Of a stretch of 64,000 bases of DNA, positions 1-7,750 are shown in pieces. The stretch spans positions 1 to 64,000 of the forward strand of contig NZ_LOPV01000097.1 in assembly GCF_001469865.1 (NCBI RefSeq), given 5' to 3'. Origin of the DNA: Haloferax profundi (lineage in GTDB: Archaea; Halobacteriota; Halobacteria; Halobacteriales; Haloferacaceae). Under the pieces are notes generated by a model, which did not search any database, was not told where the DNA came from, and was given only the letters and a program-made list of their open reading frames with translations. The translations under genes and the position numbers were made by a program. Every line of letters starts with the position of its first letter. The first letter of the stretch is position 1.

Positions 1-161
1 AAGACGCGGTCTACCGCCTTCGTCGGGGAGCGAACAGTGTCGACGTGGATGTCACCGGCCACGTTGAGCACCGCCGCCGTCGCTGCGGCGAACGCACCCT
101 CGTCGTCGACGAGAAGGACCTGAATGGGAGCGTCTGCTTCGCGGACGTCCCGAAGAGCCAT
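1..161 (-). CDS. Receiver-domain protein, N-terminal fragment
   Basis: The frame opens at the ATG complementary to 159-161 and leaves the window at the left edge, so only about 53 residues are visible. After a short leader comes a hydrophobic strand followed by VLLVDDEG. This is the first beta strand and acidic pocket of CheY-like receiver domains; the phospho-accepting Asp would lie beyond the edge. In haloarchaea such a domain often precedes PAS and histidine-kinase modules, but this fragment cannot distinguish a response regulator from a hybrid kinase. It is transcribed divergently from the radical SAM gene at 270 across an AT-richer gap. Confidence 0.75.
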   Translation of the reverse strand, partial: MALRDVREADAPIQVLLVDDEGAFAAATAAVLNVAGDIHVDTVRSPTKAVDRV

Positions 162-269
162 ACCGTAATGTCAGGTTAATTGATAATAATCGTACCGCCG
201 GATTTGACCTCCTCGCCGGTCCAAGTCGGACGCCTTTTGACGATGCACCAAGTATACGCCTACAACTGA

Positions 270-1265
270 ATGATCTCGAAGGGTTGCGAACAGTGCGCCA
301 TGGGCGGAAAGATGGTGCTGTTCGTCTACGGGTACTGCGACCAGCGTGATTGTTTCTACTGCCCACTCGGCGAGAACCGCAAGAACGTGACCGACGTGTA
401 CGCGAACGAACGACTCGTCGAGTCCGACGAGGACGTCATCGAGGAGGCAAAGCGTATGGACGCCCTCGGGTCGTCTATCACCGGCGGCGAACCCCAAGAG
501 GCACTCGACAAGACCTGTCACTACATCTCGCTTCTCAAAGACGAGTTCGGCGAGGACCACCACATCCACCTCTATACGGGTATCACGGGCGGGCGAGAGA
601 ACATGCGCCGACTCGCCGAAGCGGGCCTCGACGAGATTCGCTTCCACCCACCGCTCGAACTGTGGGGCGACATGCACGGCACCGAGTGGGAAGATATCCT
701 CTACATCGCCCGCGAAGAGGGCCTCACGCCGGCGTTCGAGATTCCGGGCATCCGCGCCGAACCGGAGTTCCTCGAATTCCTCGACGAAGGTGCCGCGGAG
801 TTCTGTAACATCAACGAGTTCGAGATGTCCGACGGGAACTACCGCCGGATGCAAGAGAAGGGCTACGAACTCCAAGAGGGCCACATGTCGGCCGTCGATG
901 GGTCGAAGCAGGCCATCCTCGACGAGATGGGCGACCACGAGCGCGTCTACTTCTGTACGTCTGTCTTCAAAGACGCCGCCCAGCACCGCAACCGCCTGAA
1001 GCGGATGGCACAGAACCTCAGTCGTCCGTTCGACGAGGTGACCGACGACGGGACACTCGTCTACGGAAAGACCTACACCCCGGCCGAGCGCTTCATCGAA
1101 CTCGGCGTCCCCGACGAGTTCTACAGCATCAAGTCGAACCACGTCGAAGTCGCGTGGTGGTTGCTCGAAGAGATGATAGAAGACGGCGACGTCGAAGACG
1201 GCGAAATCGTCGAGCAGTACCCGACGTACGATGGGACCGTGGTCGAGCGAACGCCGTTAGCCTAG
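270..1265 (+). CDS. Radical SAM protein (COG2108-like)
   Basis: A 331-residue protein. Near residue 24 it carries CDQRDCFYC, the cysteine cluster that would hold the 4Fe-4S cluster and SAM. GGEPQEAL follows near residue 73 and resembles the SAM-binding GGEP motif of radical SAM enzymes. The spacing reads CX4CX2C, one residue longer than the usual CX3CX2C. The rest, with conserved His and Asp-rich barrel segments, resembles uncharacterised archaeal proteins related to pyruvate formate-lyase activating enzyme. The substrate is unknown. An N-terminal CEQC pair at residues 6-9 may bind metal. The last 27 nt of the gene are duplicated 108 nt downstream behind a palindromic element. Confidence 0.85.
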   Translation: MISKGCEQCAMGGKMVLFVYGYCDQRDCFYCPLGENRKNVTDVYANERLVESDEDVIEEAKRMDALGSSITGGEPQEALDKTCHYISLLKDEFGEDHHIHLYTGITGGRENMRRLAEAGLDEIRFHPPLELWGDMHGTEWEDILYIAREEGLTPAFEIPGIRAEPEFLEFLDEGAAEFCNINEFEMSDGNYRRMQEKGYELQEGHMSAVDGSKQAILDEMGDHERVYFCTSVFKDAAQHRNRLKRMAQNLSRPFDEVTDDGTLVYGKTYTPAERFIELGVPDEFYSIKSNHVEVAWWLLEEMIEDGDVEDGEIVEQYPTYDGTVVERTPLA

Positions 1266-1366
1266 AACCCACCTGTGCATCATTTTTGGTCCAGATTTTT
1301 GCGGGGTGAGCGACAGCGAACCCCGGAAAAAGGTGGGACTGGGACCGTGGTCGAGCGAACGCCGTT
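1232..1366 (+). repeat. Gene-end-duplicating palindromic mini-element, copy 1
   Basis: A 27-nt sequence ending the radical SAM gene (1232-1258) recurs perfectly at 1340-1366. After it the second copy continues TTG-GCG-TAA where the gene has TTA-GCC-TAG, so both copies encode the same C-terminus (TPLA-stop) with synonymous codons. Between them lies an imperfect palindrome whose core is 1296-1331: TTTTTGCGGGGT pairs with ACCCCGGAAAAA around a loop GAGCGACAGCG. A related element with the same arrangement follows the M29 peptidase gene at 33405-33532. I infer that the distal copy is the ancestral gene end and that the insertion rebuilt the end in front of itself. Confidence 0.7.
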
Positions 1367-1394
1367 GGCGTAATCACGGCGTTTCCTTCCCCTC

Positions 1395-1847
1395 GGCTCT
1401 GTTGAAATCCTCAGTCGGTGATAGTTTATTAGAGTCGTGCTGGATACACAGCGCGAGTCGGTCGTACGTCCTGTTGTTACGCTCGTAGTGAACTTACCCA
1501 CTTTTGGAGTAGTACGTCATTATGTTCTATACGCCGGGGTGCCTCTGACATCAAACGCCGGCGTATTGCTTAACCGAGATGCCCGCTCGGTTTGGGACGT
1601 GAGGTGGGAGAATCCCCATGGTGGTGGGGAATTCTCCACAACTTACACAGATACCCAGATGGTGGATAGTCGGAGTAGGACAGTCAGATTTTCGAGTTGA
1701 AACTGCACCCCTGTCGGAGATGGAACCGTGAGAAATCTGCGGTAGAACTCGATTGACCAAACTGATGGCCAGTTCTTCGAGGGAATGCTGAACTCACACT
1801 CTGTCTGTGTCACGCACTACTTATCGAGGCCTGAAGGATTCAACAGA
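1395..1847. mobile_element. Decayed IS or MITE-like element with inverted ends
   Basis: GGCTCTGTTGAAATCCTCAG at 1395-1414 faces an imperfect inverted copy at 1831-1847 (read in reverse: TCTGTTGAATCCTTCAG). Such ends resemble those of haloarchaeal transposons. Inside, 1436-1463 resembles 41637-41664 (CGTGCTG-A/G-ATAC followed by AGCGCG and TCGGTC), a second possible remnant. No transposase frame is preserved. The segment contains RNA candidate copy 1. This covers the 610-bp stretch between the genes ending at 1265 and 1874, where I see no protein gene. Confidence 0.45.
1531..1637 (+). ncRNA. Structured RNA candidate, copy 1
   Basis: Three consecutive hairpins can be drawn. Stem 1 pairs ACGCCGG (1531-1537) with CCGGCGT (1558-1564). 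Stem 2 pairs ACCGAG (1573-1578) with CTCGGT (1586-1591) around the loop ATGCCCG. Stem 3 pairs GGAGAAT-CCCC (1607-1617) with GGGG-A-ATTCTCC (1626-1637). The first two elements recur at 40518-40577, with an 18-nt block covering the 5' side of hairpin 1 and a 19-nt block forming all of hairpin 2 identical. Stem 1 and the third-hairpin region differ in primary sequence but keep pairing. The strand was chosen from the G-rich 5' strands and a short upstream frame and is not proven. No known RNA family was recognised. Confidence 0.55.
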
Positions 1848-1873
1848 TACCTCCTCCTCAATTTTCGTCCCGT

Positions 1874-2542
1874 CTATCTCTGTCGCCCGCGCGTGAGCGC
1901 GACGAACAGACTCGGTGCCACCACGAGTGCTGCCGCCGCCGCCGTCGTCGCATCGAGCGGCAGTCGCATCGCGAGGCCGAACAACGCGACGGAGAGGCCG
2001 AGGAGGACGCCGCCGGCGATGCCGAGACGTTGCTGTCGGTACGTCGGCCGGAACCCACGGGCGTCGGCGTAGAGCGCGCCCGAGAGTCCAATCACGAGGC
2101 CGAGAACCGCACTGAGTGTTCCGAGCAGTGGCGCGAACGCGAGGAACGTCGCGCCGACAGCGACAGCAGCGACGAGGGTCTGCATCGGTGACAGCGGGTT
2201 CACGTCGGCGCCAAATCGAGTGGCGTAGGCGGCCGGCGGCAACACGACCACAGTCGCGGCCAGTAGTGCTGGAACGAGGCCGACAGACGGGCGTTCGAGG
2301 AGGGCAGCACCCACAGTCAGCACGCCGAGTGCGACACCGATGCCGAGGATAACCCTCGGGGGGAGCGCCTCCGTCGGGTCGTCGGACCGAACGATGCCGA
2401 ACGCGACGAACGGGTAGCAGACGACGACACCGAACAAGAGCGGGCGGAACAGGGCACCGGTCAGAACTGCGGCAGAGACAGTCGCAGAGAGTCCGAGGAA
2501 GACACCGATGAGCAGTGCGAACTCGGGGACACGTTCGGCCAT
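1874..2542 (-). CDS. Polytopic membrane protein, function unknown
   Basis: 222 residues, almost entirely hydrophobic, with roughly seven or eight predicted membrane helices beginning at FALLIGVFLGL near the N-terminus. Short polar stretches with Arg sit between helices. There are no cofactor or catalytic motifs. It starts at the ATG complementary to 2540-2542 and is transcribed divergently from the TRAM gene at 2633, with about 90 bp between them. A haloarchaeal conserved membrane protein is the most that can be said; a transporter or a scaffold are both possible. Confidence 0.7.
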   Translation of the reverse strand: MAERVPEFALLIGVFLGLSATVSAAVLTGALFRPLLFGVVVCYPFVAFGIVRSDDPTEALPPRVILGIGVALGVLTVGAALLERPSVGLVPALLAATVVVLPPAAYATRFGADVNPLSPMQTLVAAVAVGATFLAFAPLLGTLSAVLGLVIGLSGALYADARGFRPTYRQQRLGIAGGVLLGLSVALFGLAMRLPLDATTAAAAALVVAPSLFVALTRGRQR

Positions 2543-2632
2543 GGTTCGGGGTTCGGGCGGGCGGCAGAAAGCGTTTCGACGGGTGACGGCCTACCCGCAA
2601 GCGTTTAGACTACCCCTCGTGTACCTCCGCCC

Positions 2633-3100
2633 ATGTCGGACTGTCCACTCGCGGACGAGTGCCCCAGTTTCTCTGAACGAATCAAGGGGATGGGGTGCCA
2701 ATACTACGGCGACCGTGGCGGTGCAGAGTGGTGTGACCACTACGAGCGGCCCATCTACGAACTGAAGCAACAACCCGTCAAACCGGGCGAAGAAGTCGTC
2801 GTCACCGTGGAGGACATCCACGAGAGCGGTGCTGGTGTCGGGCGAACCGAAGACGGGTTCATCGTCTTCGTCGACGGCCTGCTACCGGAGGCGCGGGCAA
2901 TCGTCCGCATCGACCAGGTGAAAGGGAGTCACGCCCGCGCGAAGAAAATCGTCGAGAGACTCCCGCTCGACCCCGACGCGGACGAATCGGAGGGCGAGAC
3001 TAGCGAAGAAAGCGCCGCAGAGCCAGCAGAGTCGAAGAAGCGCTCGAAACCCAAGCGACCCGAAGCGCTCGGGAGCAGAGACAACTTCTGGGGCGAGTAG
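2633..3100 (+). CDS. TRAM-domain protein with N-terminal Cys cluster
   Basis: 155 residues in three parts. Residues 1-36 hold cysteines in a CPLADEC ... CQYYG ... CDHY arrangement with a nearby His, suited to binding zinc. Residues about 48-105 form a TRAM domain (GEEVVVTVEDIHESGAGVGR ... VFVDGLLP ... RIDQV), a small beta-barrel that binds RNA in tRNA-modifying enzymes and archaeal cold-shock-like proteins. The C-terminal 50 residues are acidic then Lys/Arg-rich and probably disordered. Role inferred: an RNA-binding protein or RNA chaperone. It is monocistronic, 33 nt past a divergent promoter region. Confidence 0.85.
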   Translation: MSDCPLADECPSFSERIKGMGCQYYGDRGGAEWCDHYERPIYELKQQPVKPGEEVVVTVEDIHESGAGVGRTEDGFIVFVDGLLPEARAIVRIDQVKGSHARAKKIVERLPLDPDADESEGETSEESAAEPAESKKRSKPKRPEALGSRDNFWGE

Positions 3101-3176
3101 CGGCACCTCGCCGCCGCGGCCCAGTGGACAGTCAGCCTGCTGTATCTTTTTTCACCCCGGAAGCATATTCCGTGGT

Positions 3177-3671
3177 ATGAGCGACGCTGGACACGACGAC
3201 GAGACGGTCCCCGACGTAGACGAACTCCTCGACGCTGCAGGGTTCGACCCCGAGCAGAGCGTTCTCACCCGCCGTCAGGCCGAAGTCCTCGCACTCCGTG
3301 AGCAGGGAGTGCGCCAGTCGACTATCGCCGACCATCTCGGAACCTCGCGCGCGAACGTCTCCAGCGTCGAAGCGAGTGCCCGCGCCAACGTCGAGAAGGC
3401 CCGCGAGACGGTCACGTTCGTGGACGCGCTCACCGCACCCGTTCGCATCGAAGTGCCGGCCGGGAGCGACCTCTACGACGTGCCGAAACAAGTCTACGAC
3501 GCCTGCGACGAGGCAGGTGTCAAGGTCAACCAGACGGCCCCAGACCTGATGAAAATCGTCTCCGACGCCGCCGGTGAGGCCGTGAAAGGCCGGGAAATCA
3601 AAGACCCGCTCTTCGTCGGCGTCACGAGTGACGGGCGCGTTCGCGTTCGCCGCCACGCGGACACGGTCTGA
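3177..3671 (+). CDS. Tfx-family DNA-binding regulator
   Basis: 164 residues. Residues 29-70 form a sigma-4-like helix-turn-helix (LTRRQAEVLALREQGVRQST ... ADHLGTSRANVS). This is the hallmark of archaeal Tfx proteins, first described as a regulator near formylmethanofuran dehydrogenase genes in methanogens. The C-terminal half has the predicted small alpha/beta dimer domain of this family, beginning near FVDALTAPVRIEVPAGSDLY. The target genes are unknown here. It stands alone between the TRAM gene and an SDR gene, all on the same strand. Confidence 0.85.
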   Translation: MSDAGHDDETVPDVDELLDAAGFDPEQSVLTRRQAEVLALREQGVRQSTIADHLGTSRANVSSVEASARANVEKARETVTFVDALTAPVRIEVPAGSDLYDVPKQVYDACDEAGVKVNQTAPDLMKIVSDAAGEAVKGREIKDPLFVGVTSDGRVRVRRHADTV

Positions 3672-3755
3672 CGCCGGCCGCCGGGGTGCGGGAGGTGTCG
3701 TCTCGAACCGACCGCCCACCGTACGTTTTTGCTCGCGGCGGGCGTCGCGTCCCAC

Positions 3756-4541
3756 ATGGACCTCGGAATCGACGGTGATACGGTAATCGTGACGGCGAGT
3801 TCGGCCGGTCTCGGGCGCGCGAGTGCCGAAGCACTCGCGTCCGAAGGAGCGAACGTGGTCATCTGCGGACGCGACTCGGAGCGTCTCGCGGAGACCGAAG
3901 CAGCACTGCGTGACCTCGCTGGCGACGTGGTGGGCGTCGAGACGGACATCACGAGCAAGAAAGAGATAGACGCCCTCGTGGAGGCGGCCGTCGAGGAGTT
4001 CGGCGGCGTCGACCACGTCGTCACGTCCGCCGGCGGCGTCCCGCCGGGCGGGTTCGCCGATTTGACGGAGAAAGAGTGGTACGGTGCGTTCGACATGCTC
4101 GTGATGAGCGCCGTCTGGACGGTCAAATCTGCCCGGCCACACCTCGAAGCGAGCGACGCCGGCACCATCACCTGTATCACCTCGACGACGGTCAGAGAGG
4201 TCATCGACGACCTCATCCTCTCGAACGCGGTCCGGCGTGGCGTCATCGGCCTCGTGAAGTCGCTCTCGCGGGAACTCGCACCCAGTGTCCGCGTGAACGC
4301 GGTCCTCCCGGGCGCACACGAGACGAGTCGTATCGAAGAACTAGTCGAGGCAGCAGTCGAACGCGGTGACCACGACACCTACGAGGAGGGTCTCGAATCG
4401 TGGTCCGACGGGATTCCACTGGGCCGCGTCGGCGACCCGCGTGAACTCGGCGACGTGGTCGCCTTCCTCGCCAGCGACCGGGCGAGTTTCGTCAACGGTG
4501 CGTGCGTGCCAGTCGACGGCGGACGACTGCGAAGCGCCTGA
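3756..4541 (+). CDS. Short-chain dehydrogenase/reductase with altered active site
   Basis: 262 residues from the ATG at 3756; a TTG nine codons upstream is unlikely because the Rossmann strand starts right after MDLGIDGDT. TASSAGLGRA near residue 11 is the nucleotide-binding turn, and DITS, SAGGVPPGG and a C-terminal VNGACVPVDGG are typical of classical SDRs. The catalytic YxxxK is not present: aligned to the following VIGLVKSL, the position holds SNAVR, giving Ser and Arg in place of Tyr and Lys. A subset of SDRs shares this LSNAxR form. It may be a reductase with a different proton donor or a binding protein. The substrate is unknown. Confidence 0.82.
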   Translation: MDLGIDGDTVIVTASSAGLGRASAEALASEGANVVICGRDSERLAETEAALRDLAGDVVGVETDITSKKEIDALVEAAVEEFGGVDHVVTSAGGVPPGGFADLTEKEWYGAFDMLVMSAVWTVKSARPHLEASDAGTITCITSTTVREVIDDLILSNAVRRGVIGLVKSLSRELAPSVRVNAVLPGAHETSRIEELVEAAVERGDHDTYEEGLESWSDGIPLGRVGDPRELGDVVAFLASDRASFVNGACVPVDGGRLRSA

Positions 4542-4558
4542 GAACTGGACCTGTCGGA

Positions 4559-5563
4559 TTAGAACCGATCTGCTTCTTTCAACTGTGCGACTACCTCGCG
4601 GACACGCTGAGCCTCGGCTTTGGGGACGACGAGGACGTTCTCGTCCCACGACACCACCGCGAGGTCCGAGACGCCGACGAGTGAGACGTTCGCGCCGTCG
4701 GTGGCGACGACGTTGTCGGCGGCGTCGACGAACGTCGGGTCGTCTCCGAGTGCGACGTTTCCGTCTTCGTCGGCGGCGAGAATGCGAGCGAGGGCGTCCC
4801 ACGACCCCAGGTCGTCCCACTCGAAGTGAACCGGAACGACAGCCGCGTCAGCTGCACGTTCCATCACCGCGTAGTCGATGCTGACCGCGCCGACGGCATC
4901 GAATCCGGCGTCCGGGTCGCCATCGTCGAGGGCATCGACCAAGGGTTCGAGCGGTGAGTCTCGCGCGGCGTCGAAGAGAGCCTCGGGCGTCCACGCGAAC
5001 ATCCCGGCGTTCCAGAGGTACCCGTCTTCGACGTACGTGGTGGCCGTCTCTTCGTCTGGTTTCTCGTGGAAGGCGACGAGGTCACGGTGGTCGCCGTGGT
5101 CCGTCCCGGGTTCGATGTATCCGTAGCCAGTGTCCGGGCGGGTTGGGTCGACGCCGAATGCGACGAGGGAGTCGGTGTCGGCGGCGACATGGGCCCCACG
5201 GGCCATCGCGTCTGAAAAGCCGTCGCCGACGTGGTGGTCGCTCGGGAGGACGACCACGACCGGATTGTCGTACAGGTCTGCGATTCGGTGGGTCGCGTAG
5301 ACGAGTGCCGGGCCGGTGTCTTTCGCCGCGGGTTCGACGACGACGTCGGCGTCAGGTGCGTGGTCGGCTATCTGGTCGGCGAACGCTGGGCGCGTGGAGA
5401 CGACGACGTGGTCGGCGAAGTCTGCGCGGGAGACGGTTTCGGAGAGTAGAGAGTGGTCGCCGTCGAGCGAGAGGAACTGCTTGGGTCGGGTGCTTCTACT
5501 CGCGGGAAAGAGGCGCGTGCCGGTTCCACCGGCGAGGACGAGGGCGACGATTGGACGGTCCAT
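4559..5563 (-). CDS. Mannose-1-phosphate guanylyltransferase-type nucleotidyltransferase
   Basis: 334 residues. LVLAGGTGTRLFPASRSTRP with KQFL at residues 8-31 is the signature of GDP-mannose pyrophosphorylases, which make GDP-mannose from GTP and mannose-1-phosphate. VLPSDHHVGD (the Asp that binds metal), the GYGYIEPG segment, FHEKP and LWNAGMFAW follow in the order expected. It lacks the C-terminal phosphomannose-isomerase cupin of the bifunctional bacterial enzymes, so it is monofunctional. The expected role is sugar-nucleotide supply for glycolipids or surface glycoproteins. It is convergent with the SDR gene, leaving 17 bp between stops. Confidence 0.9.
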   Translation of the reverse strand: MDRPIVALVLAGGTGTRLFPASRSTRPKQFLSLDGDHSLLSETVSRADFADHVVVSTRPAFADQIADHAPDADVVVEPAAKDTGPALVYATHRIADLYDNPVVVVLPSDHHVGDGFSDAMARGAHVAADTDSLVAFGVDPTRPDTGYGYIEPGTDHGDHRDLVAFHEKPDEETATTYVEDGYLWNAGMFAWTPEALFDAARDSPLEPLVDALDDGDPDAGFDAVGAVSIDYAVMERAADAAVVPVHFEWDDLGSWDALARILAADEDGNVALGDDPTFVDAADNVVATDGANVSLVGVSDLAVVSWDENVLVVPKAEAQRVREVVAQLKEADRF

Positions 5564-5611
5564 GCTCGGGGGTCACGCTACAGGGTGAAAATTCTACAGA
5601 CAGTCGGCCGG

Positions 5612-5896
5612 TCACCACGTCTCGACGATACCCTCGCGGATATCCTCGACGCACCCCTGACAGTCCGGGTGGTCGGGGTCGAAGCACGCGGGGCGGCCTT
5701 TGGCGTCGATGGCGACGGCGCGACGCTCGACGTGTCGACGACAGACGATTTTCGCCCGTCCCTCTGCGTCGTGCGGAAGGGACTCGAACGCGTCGGACGA
5801 CGAGTGGCCCTCACGGTAGGCACGTTTGACCTCCTCGTAACGCTTGCCAGCAGTTCGGGCAGCGCTTCGGATGATGCTCTCGAGGCGGTCGTCCAT
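5612..5896 (-). CDS. Conserved haloarchaeal protein with Cys/His cluster
   Basis: 94 residues from the ATG complementary to 5894-5896; a longer frame upstream is disfavoured because MDDRLESIIRS begins a clear amphipathic helix. The second half contains CRRHVERRAVAID, ACFDPDHPDCQGC and a short acidic tail, so three closely spaced Cys (CFDPDHPDCQGC) plus one upstream could bind zinc. No enzymatic motif is visible. It is divergent from the RPA operon, so both share the 170-bp promoter region. Confidence 0.7.
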   Translation of the reverse strand: MDDRLESIIRSAARTAGKRYEEVKRAYREGHSSSDAFESLPHDAEGRAKIVCRRHVERRAVAIDAKGRPACFDPDHPDCQGCVEDIREGIVETW

Positions 5897-5998
5897 GCAC
5901 AGTGATGTGTGCCCCGAGGCTATCAATTCCTCGCTCTTTTCGGGGGCGACACGCGCGCTCGACCGGCCGACGTTCACTTTCACTCCGCCCTATGCAAC

Positions 5999-6007
5999 TT
6001 TTTATAT
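5999..6007 (+). promoter_or_regulatory. TATA box of the rpa operon
   Basis: TTTTTATAT lies about 60 nt upstream of the chosen rpa ATG at 6069. An archaeal TATA box here would start transcription near 6030, giving a leader of about 40 nt that contains the purine-rich GGTGGAGGCGAGGAAG just before the ATG, a plausible ribosome-binding site. Confidence 0.55.
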
Positions 6008-6068
6008 GAATACGCATCCAAGCTCCGTATGCCTCCCAATGGAAACCAAGGTGGAGGCGAGGAAGACC

Positions 6069-7004
6069 ATGACTGATTTGCGAACCCACGCAGCGGAGAT
6101 AGCTGAACAGTTCTCGGACCACCTAGACGTGTCCGCAGACGAGGTCGAAGAACGACTCGAGAGCCTCGTCAGTGAGTACCGTGTCCCGGTCGACGAAGCG
6201 CGCCGAAGTGTCGTCAACAGTTACCTCGACGAGGCGGGCATCGACCGAGACGAACTCGGCGGTGGTGCCGGCGGCAACGAACAGACCCTGCTCAACGACA
6301 TCGACGAAGACGAGCAGTGGGTCGACGTGCGAGCGAAAGTCGTCGAACTCTGGGAACCCCGGAGCGACGCCATCGCACAGGTCGGCCTGCTCGGCGACGA
6401 ATCCGGCCGCATGAAGTTCGTCTCCTTTACCACGTCCGAACTCCCCGAACTCGAAGAGGGGACGTCGTACGCACTCGGGAACGTCGTCACCGACGAGTAC
6501 CAGGGCAACTTCTCCGTGAAACTCAACCGCACGACGAGCATCACGGAACTCGACGAAGACATCGAAGTCGGCGACGACTCGACGAGCGTCGAGGGTGCAC
6601 TGGTGGACATCCAGTCCGGGAGCGGCCTCATCAAGCGCTGCCCCGAAGAAGGCTGTACGCGCGTCCTCCAGAACGGGCGCTGTTCCGAACACGGCAACGT
6701 CGAAGGTGAGTTCGACCTCCGCATCAAGGCCGTCCTCGACGACGGCGACGAAGTCCACGAAGTCATCTTCAACCGCGAGATGACCGAGGAACTGACCGGT
6801 ATCGAACTGGACGAGGCGAAGCAGATGGCCATGGACGCCCTCGACACCACCATCGTCGAAGAAGAGATGCGCGGCGACCTGGTCGGGTACTACTACCGCG
6901 TCACCGGGCCGACGCTCGGACGGTACGTGCTCGCCAACGAAGTCGAGCGCCTGAGTGACCCGACAGATGCTGAAGAACTGCTCGTCAAAGCGAGGTCGAT
7001 GTAA
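6069..7004 (+). CDS. rpa3: RPA-type single-stranded DNA-binding protein
   Basis: 311 residues from the ATG at 6069, which follows a GGAGG-like site; upstream in-frame ATG codons lack one. Two OB-fold regions are visible (about 65-165 and 205-300). Between them is a zinc finger CPEEGCTRVLQNGRC with a following His (CSEHG). This layout matches haloarchaeal RPA large subunits, which coat single-stranded DNA in replication and repair. The next gene starts immediately after the stop codon and encodes the typical RPA-associated partner, so the two are surely co-transcribed. Naming as rpa3 rests on the two-gene operon and domain order; rpa1-type operons usually carry a third phosphoesterase gene. 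Confidence 0.88.
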   Translation: MTDLRTHAAEIAEQFSDHLDVSADEVEERLESLVSEYRVPVDEARRSVVNSYLDEAGIDRDELGGGAGGNEQTLLNDIDEDEQWVDVRAKVVELWEPRSDAIAQVGLLGDESGRMKFVSFTTSELPELEEGTSYALGNVVTDEYQGNFSVKLNRTTSITELDEDIEVGDDSTSVEGALVDIQSGSGLIKRCPEEGCTRVLQNGRCSEHGNVEGEFDLRIKAVLDDGDEVHEVIFNREMTEELTGIELDEAKQMAMDALDTTIVEEEMRGDLVGYYYRVTGPTLGRYVLANEVERLSDPTDAEELLVKARSM

Positions 7005-7595
7005 ATGAGTTCCAACGAAATCCCCACCCGAGAGGTCGCCCGACGCGTCTTCGCACAAGAGTTCAACGACGCCGGTTACACGTTCAAAGAGTCCGACGAC
7101 GAACGCGCACCCGTCTACGTGCTGCTCCCGACGGGCGAGAGCGCAAACCGTATCTTCCTCGTCGGTACCCTCACCGAGAAAGAAGACGTCGGCGAAGACA
7201 ACGAGTACTGGCGTGGTCGCATCGTCGACCCCACGGGGACGTTCTTCGTCTACGCCGGCCAGTATCAACCCGAGGCGGCGAGCGCACTGCGTGACCTCGA
7301 AGCGCCCGCGTACGTCGCCGTCGTCGGCAAACCGCGGACCTACGAGACAGACGACGGGAACATCAACGTCTCCGTCCGCCCCGAGTCCATCACCGAAGTC
7401 GATGCGGCGACGCGCGACCGCTGGGTGACCGAGACTGCGTCGCGGACGCTCGACCGAATCGACGCGTTCGACGACGAAGGCAACGAGTACGCACTGATGG
7501 CGCGCGAGAACTACGACCTGCCGGTCGACACCTACAAAGATGCCGCCATCGCCGCACTCGAGAGCCTCGAACAGGCCGACGAACTGAGCGCGTAA
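7005..7595 (+). CDS. rpap3: RPA-associated OB-fold protein
   Basis: 196 residues, starting one base after the rpa stop codon (TAA-ATG), so translation is probably coupled. PTREVARRVFAQEFN at the N-terminus, then an OB-fold region (IFLVGTLTEKEDVGED ... WRGRIVDPTGTFFVYAGQYQ ... AYVAVVGKPRTY) match the RPA-associated proteins that bind RPA specifically in Haloferax (known from studies of the rpa/rpap pairs). The C-terminal third is helical and acidic. The expected role is a partner in single-strand DNA binding and DNA repair. Confidence 0.87.
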   Translation: MSSNEIPTREVARRVFAQEFNDAGYTFKESDDERAPVYVLLPTGESANRIFLVGTLTEKEDVGEDNEYWRGRIVDPTGTFFVYAGQYQPEAASALRDLEAPAYVAVVGKPRTYETDDGNINVSVRPESITEVDAATRDRWVTETASRTLDRIDAFDDEGNEYALMARENYDLPVDTYKDAAIAALESLEQADELSA

Positions 7596-7750
7596 CTCAC
7601 CTCCACCGAGCGACGCGCCTCGGACATCGAGTCGACCAACACTGACGGCCTATTTCCACCGTCACACGCCCCATTTTACGCGGACGACCACGCCGAGAGC
7701 CCCTCGTCTGACGAAATCTTAAGTGCCCGGCCTACGGACCGTCGAGTATC

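Noticed and set aside
61-366. Arg-rich plus-strand frame at the left edge
   Set aside because: Overlaps the receiver-domain start and the radical SAM start, with no family resemblance and shadow-like Arg/Ser composition.
171-1142. Long open frame on the minus strand
   Set aside because: It is the antisense shadow of the radical SAM gene; GC-rich codon bias leaves such frames open and the product has no recognisable domain.
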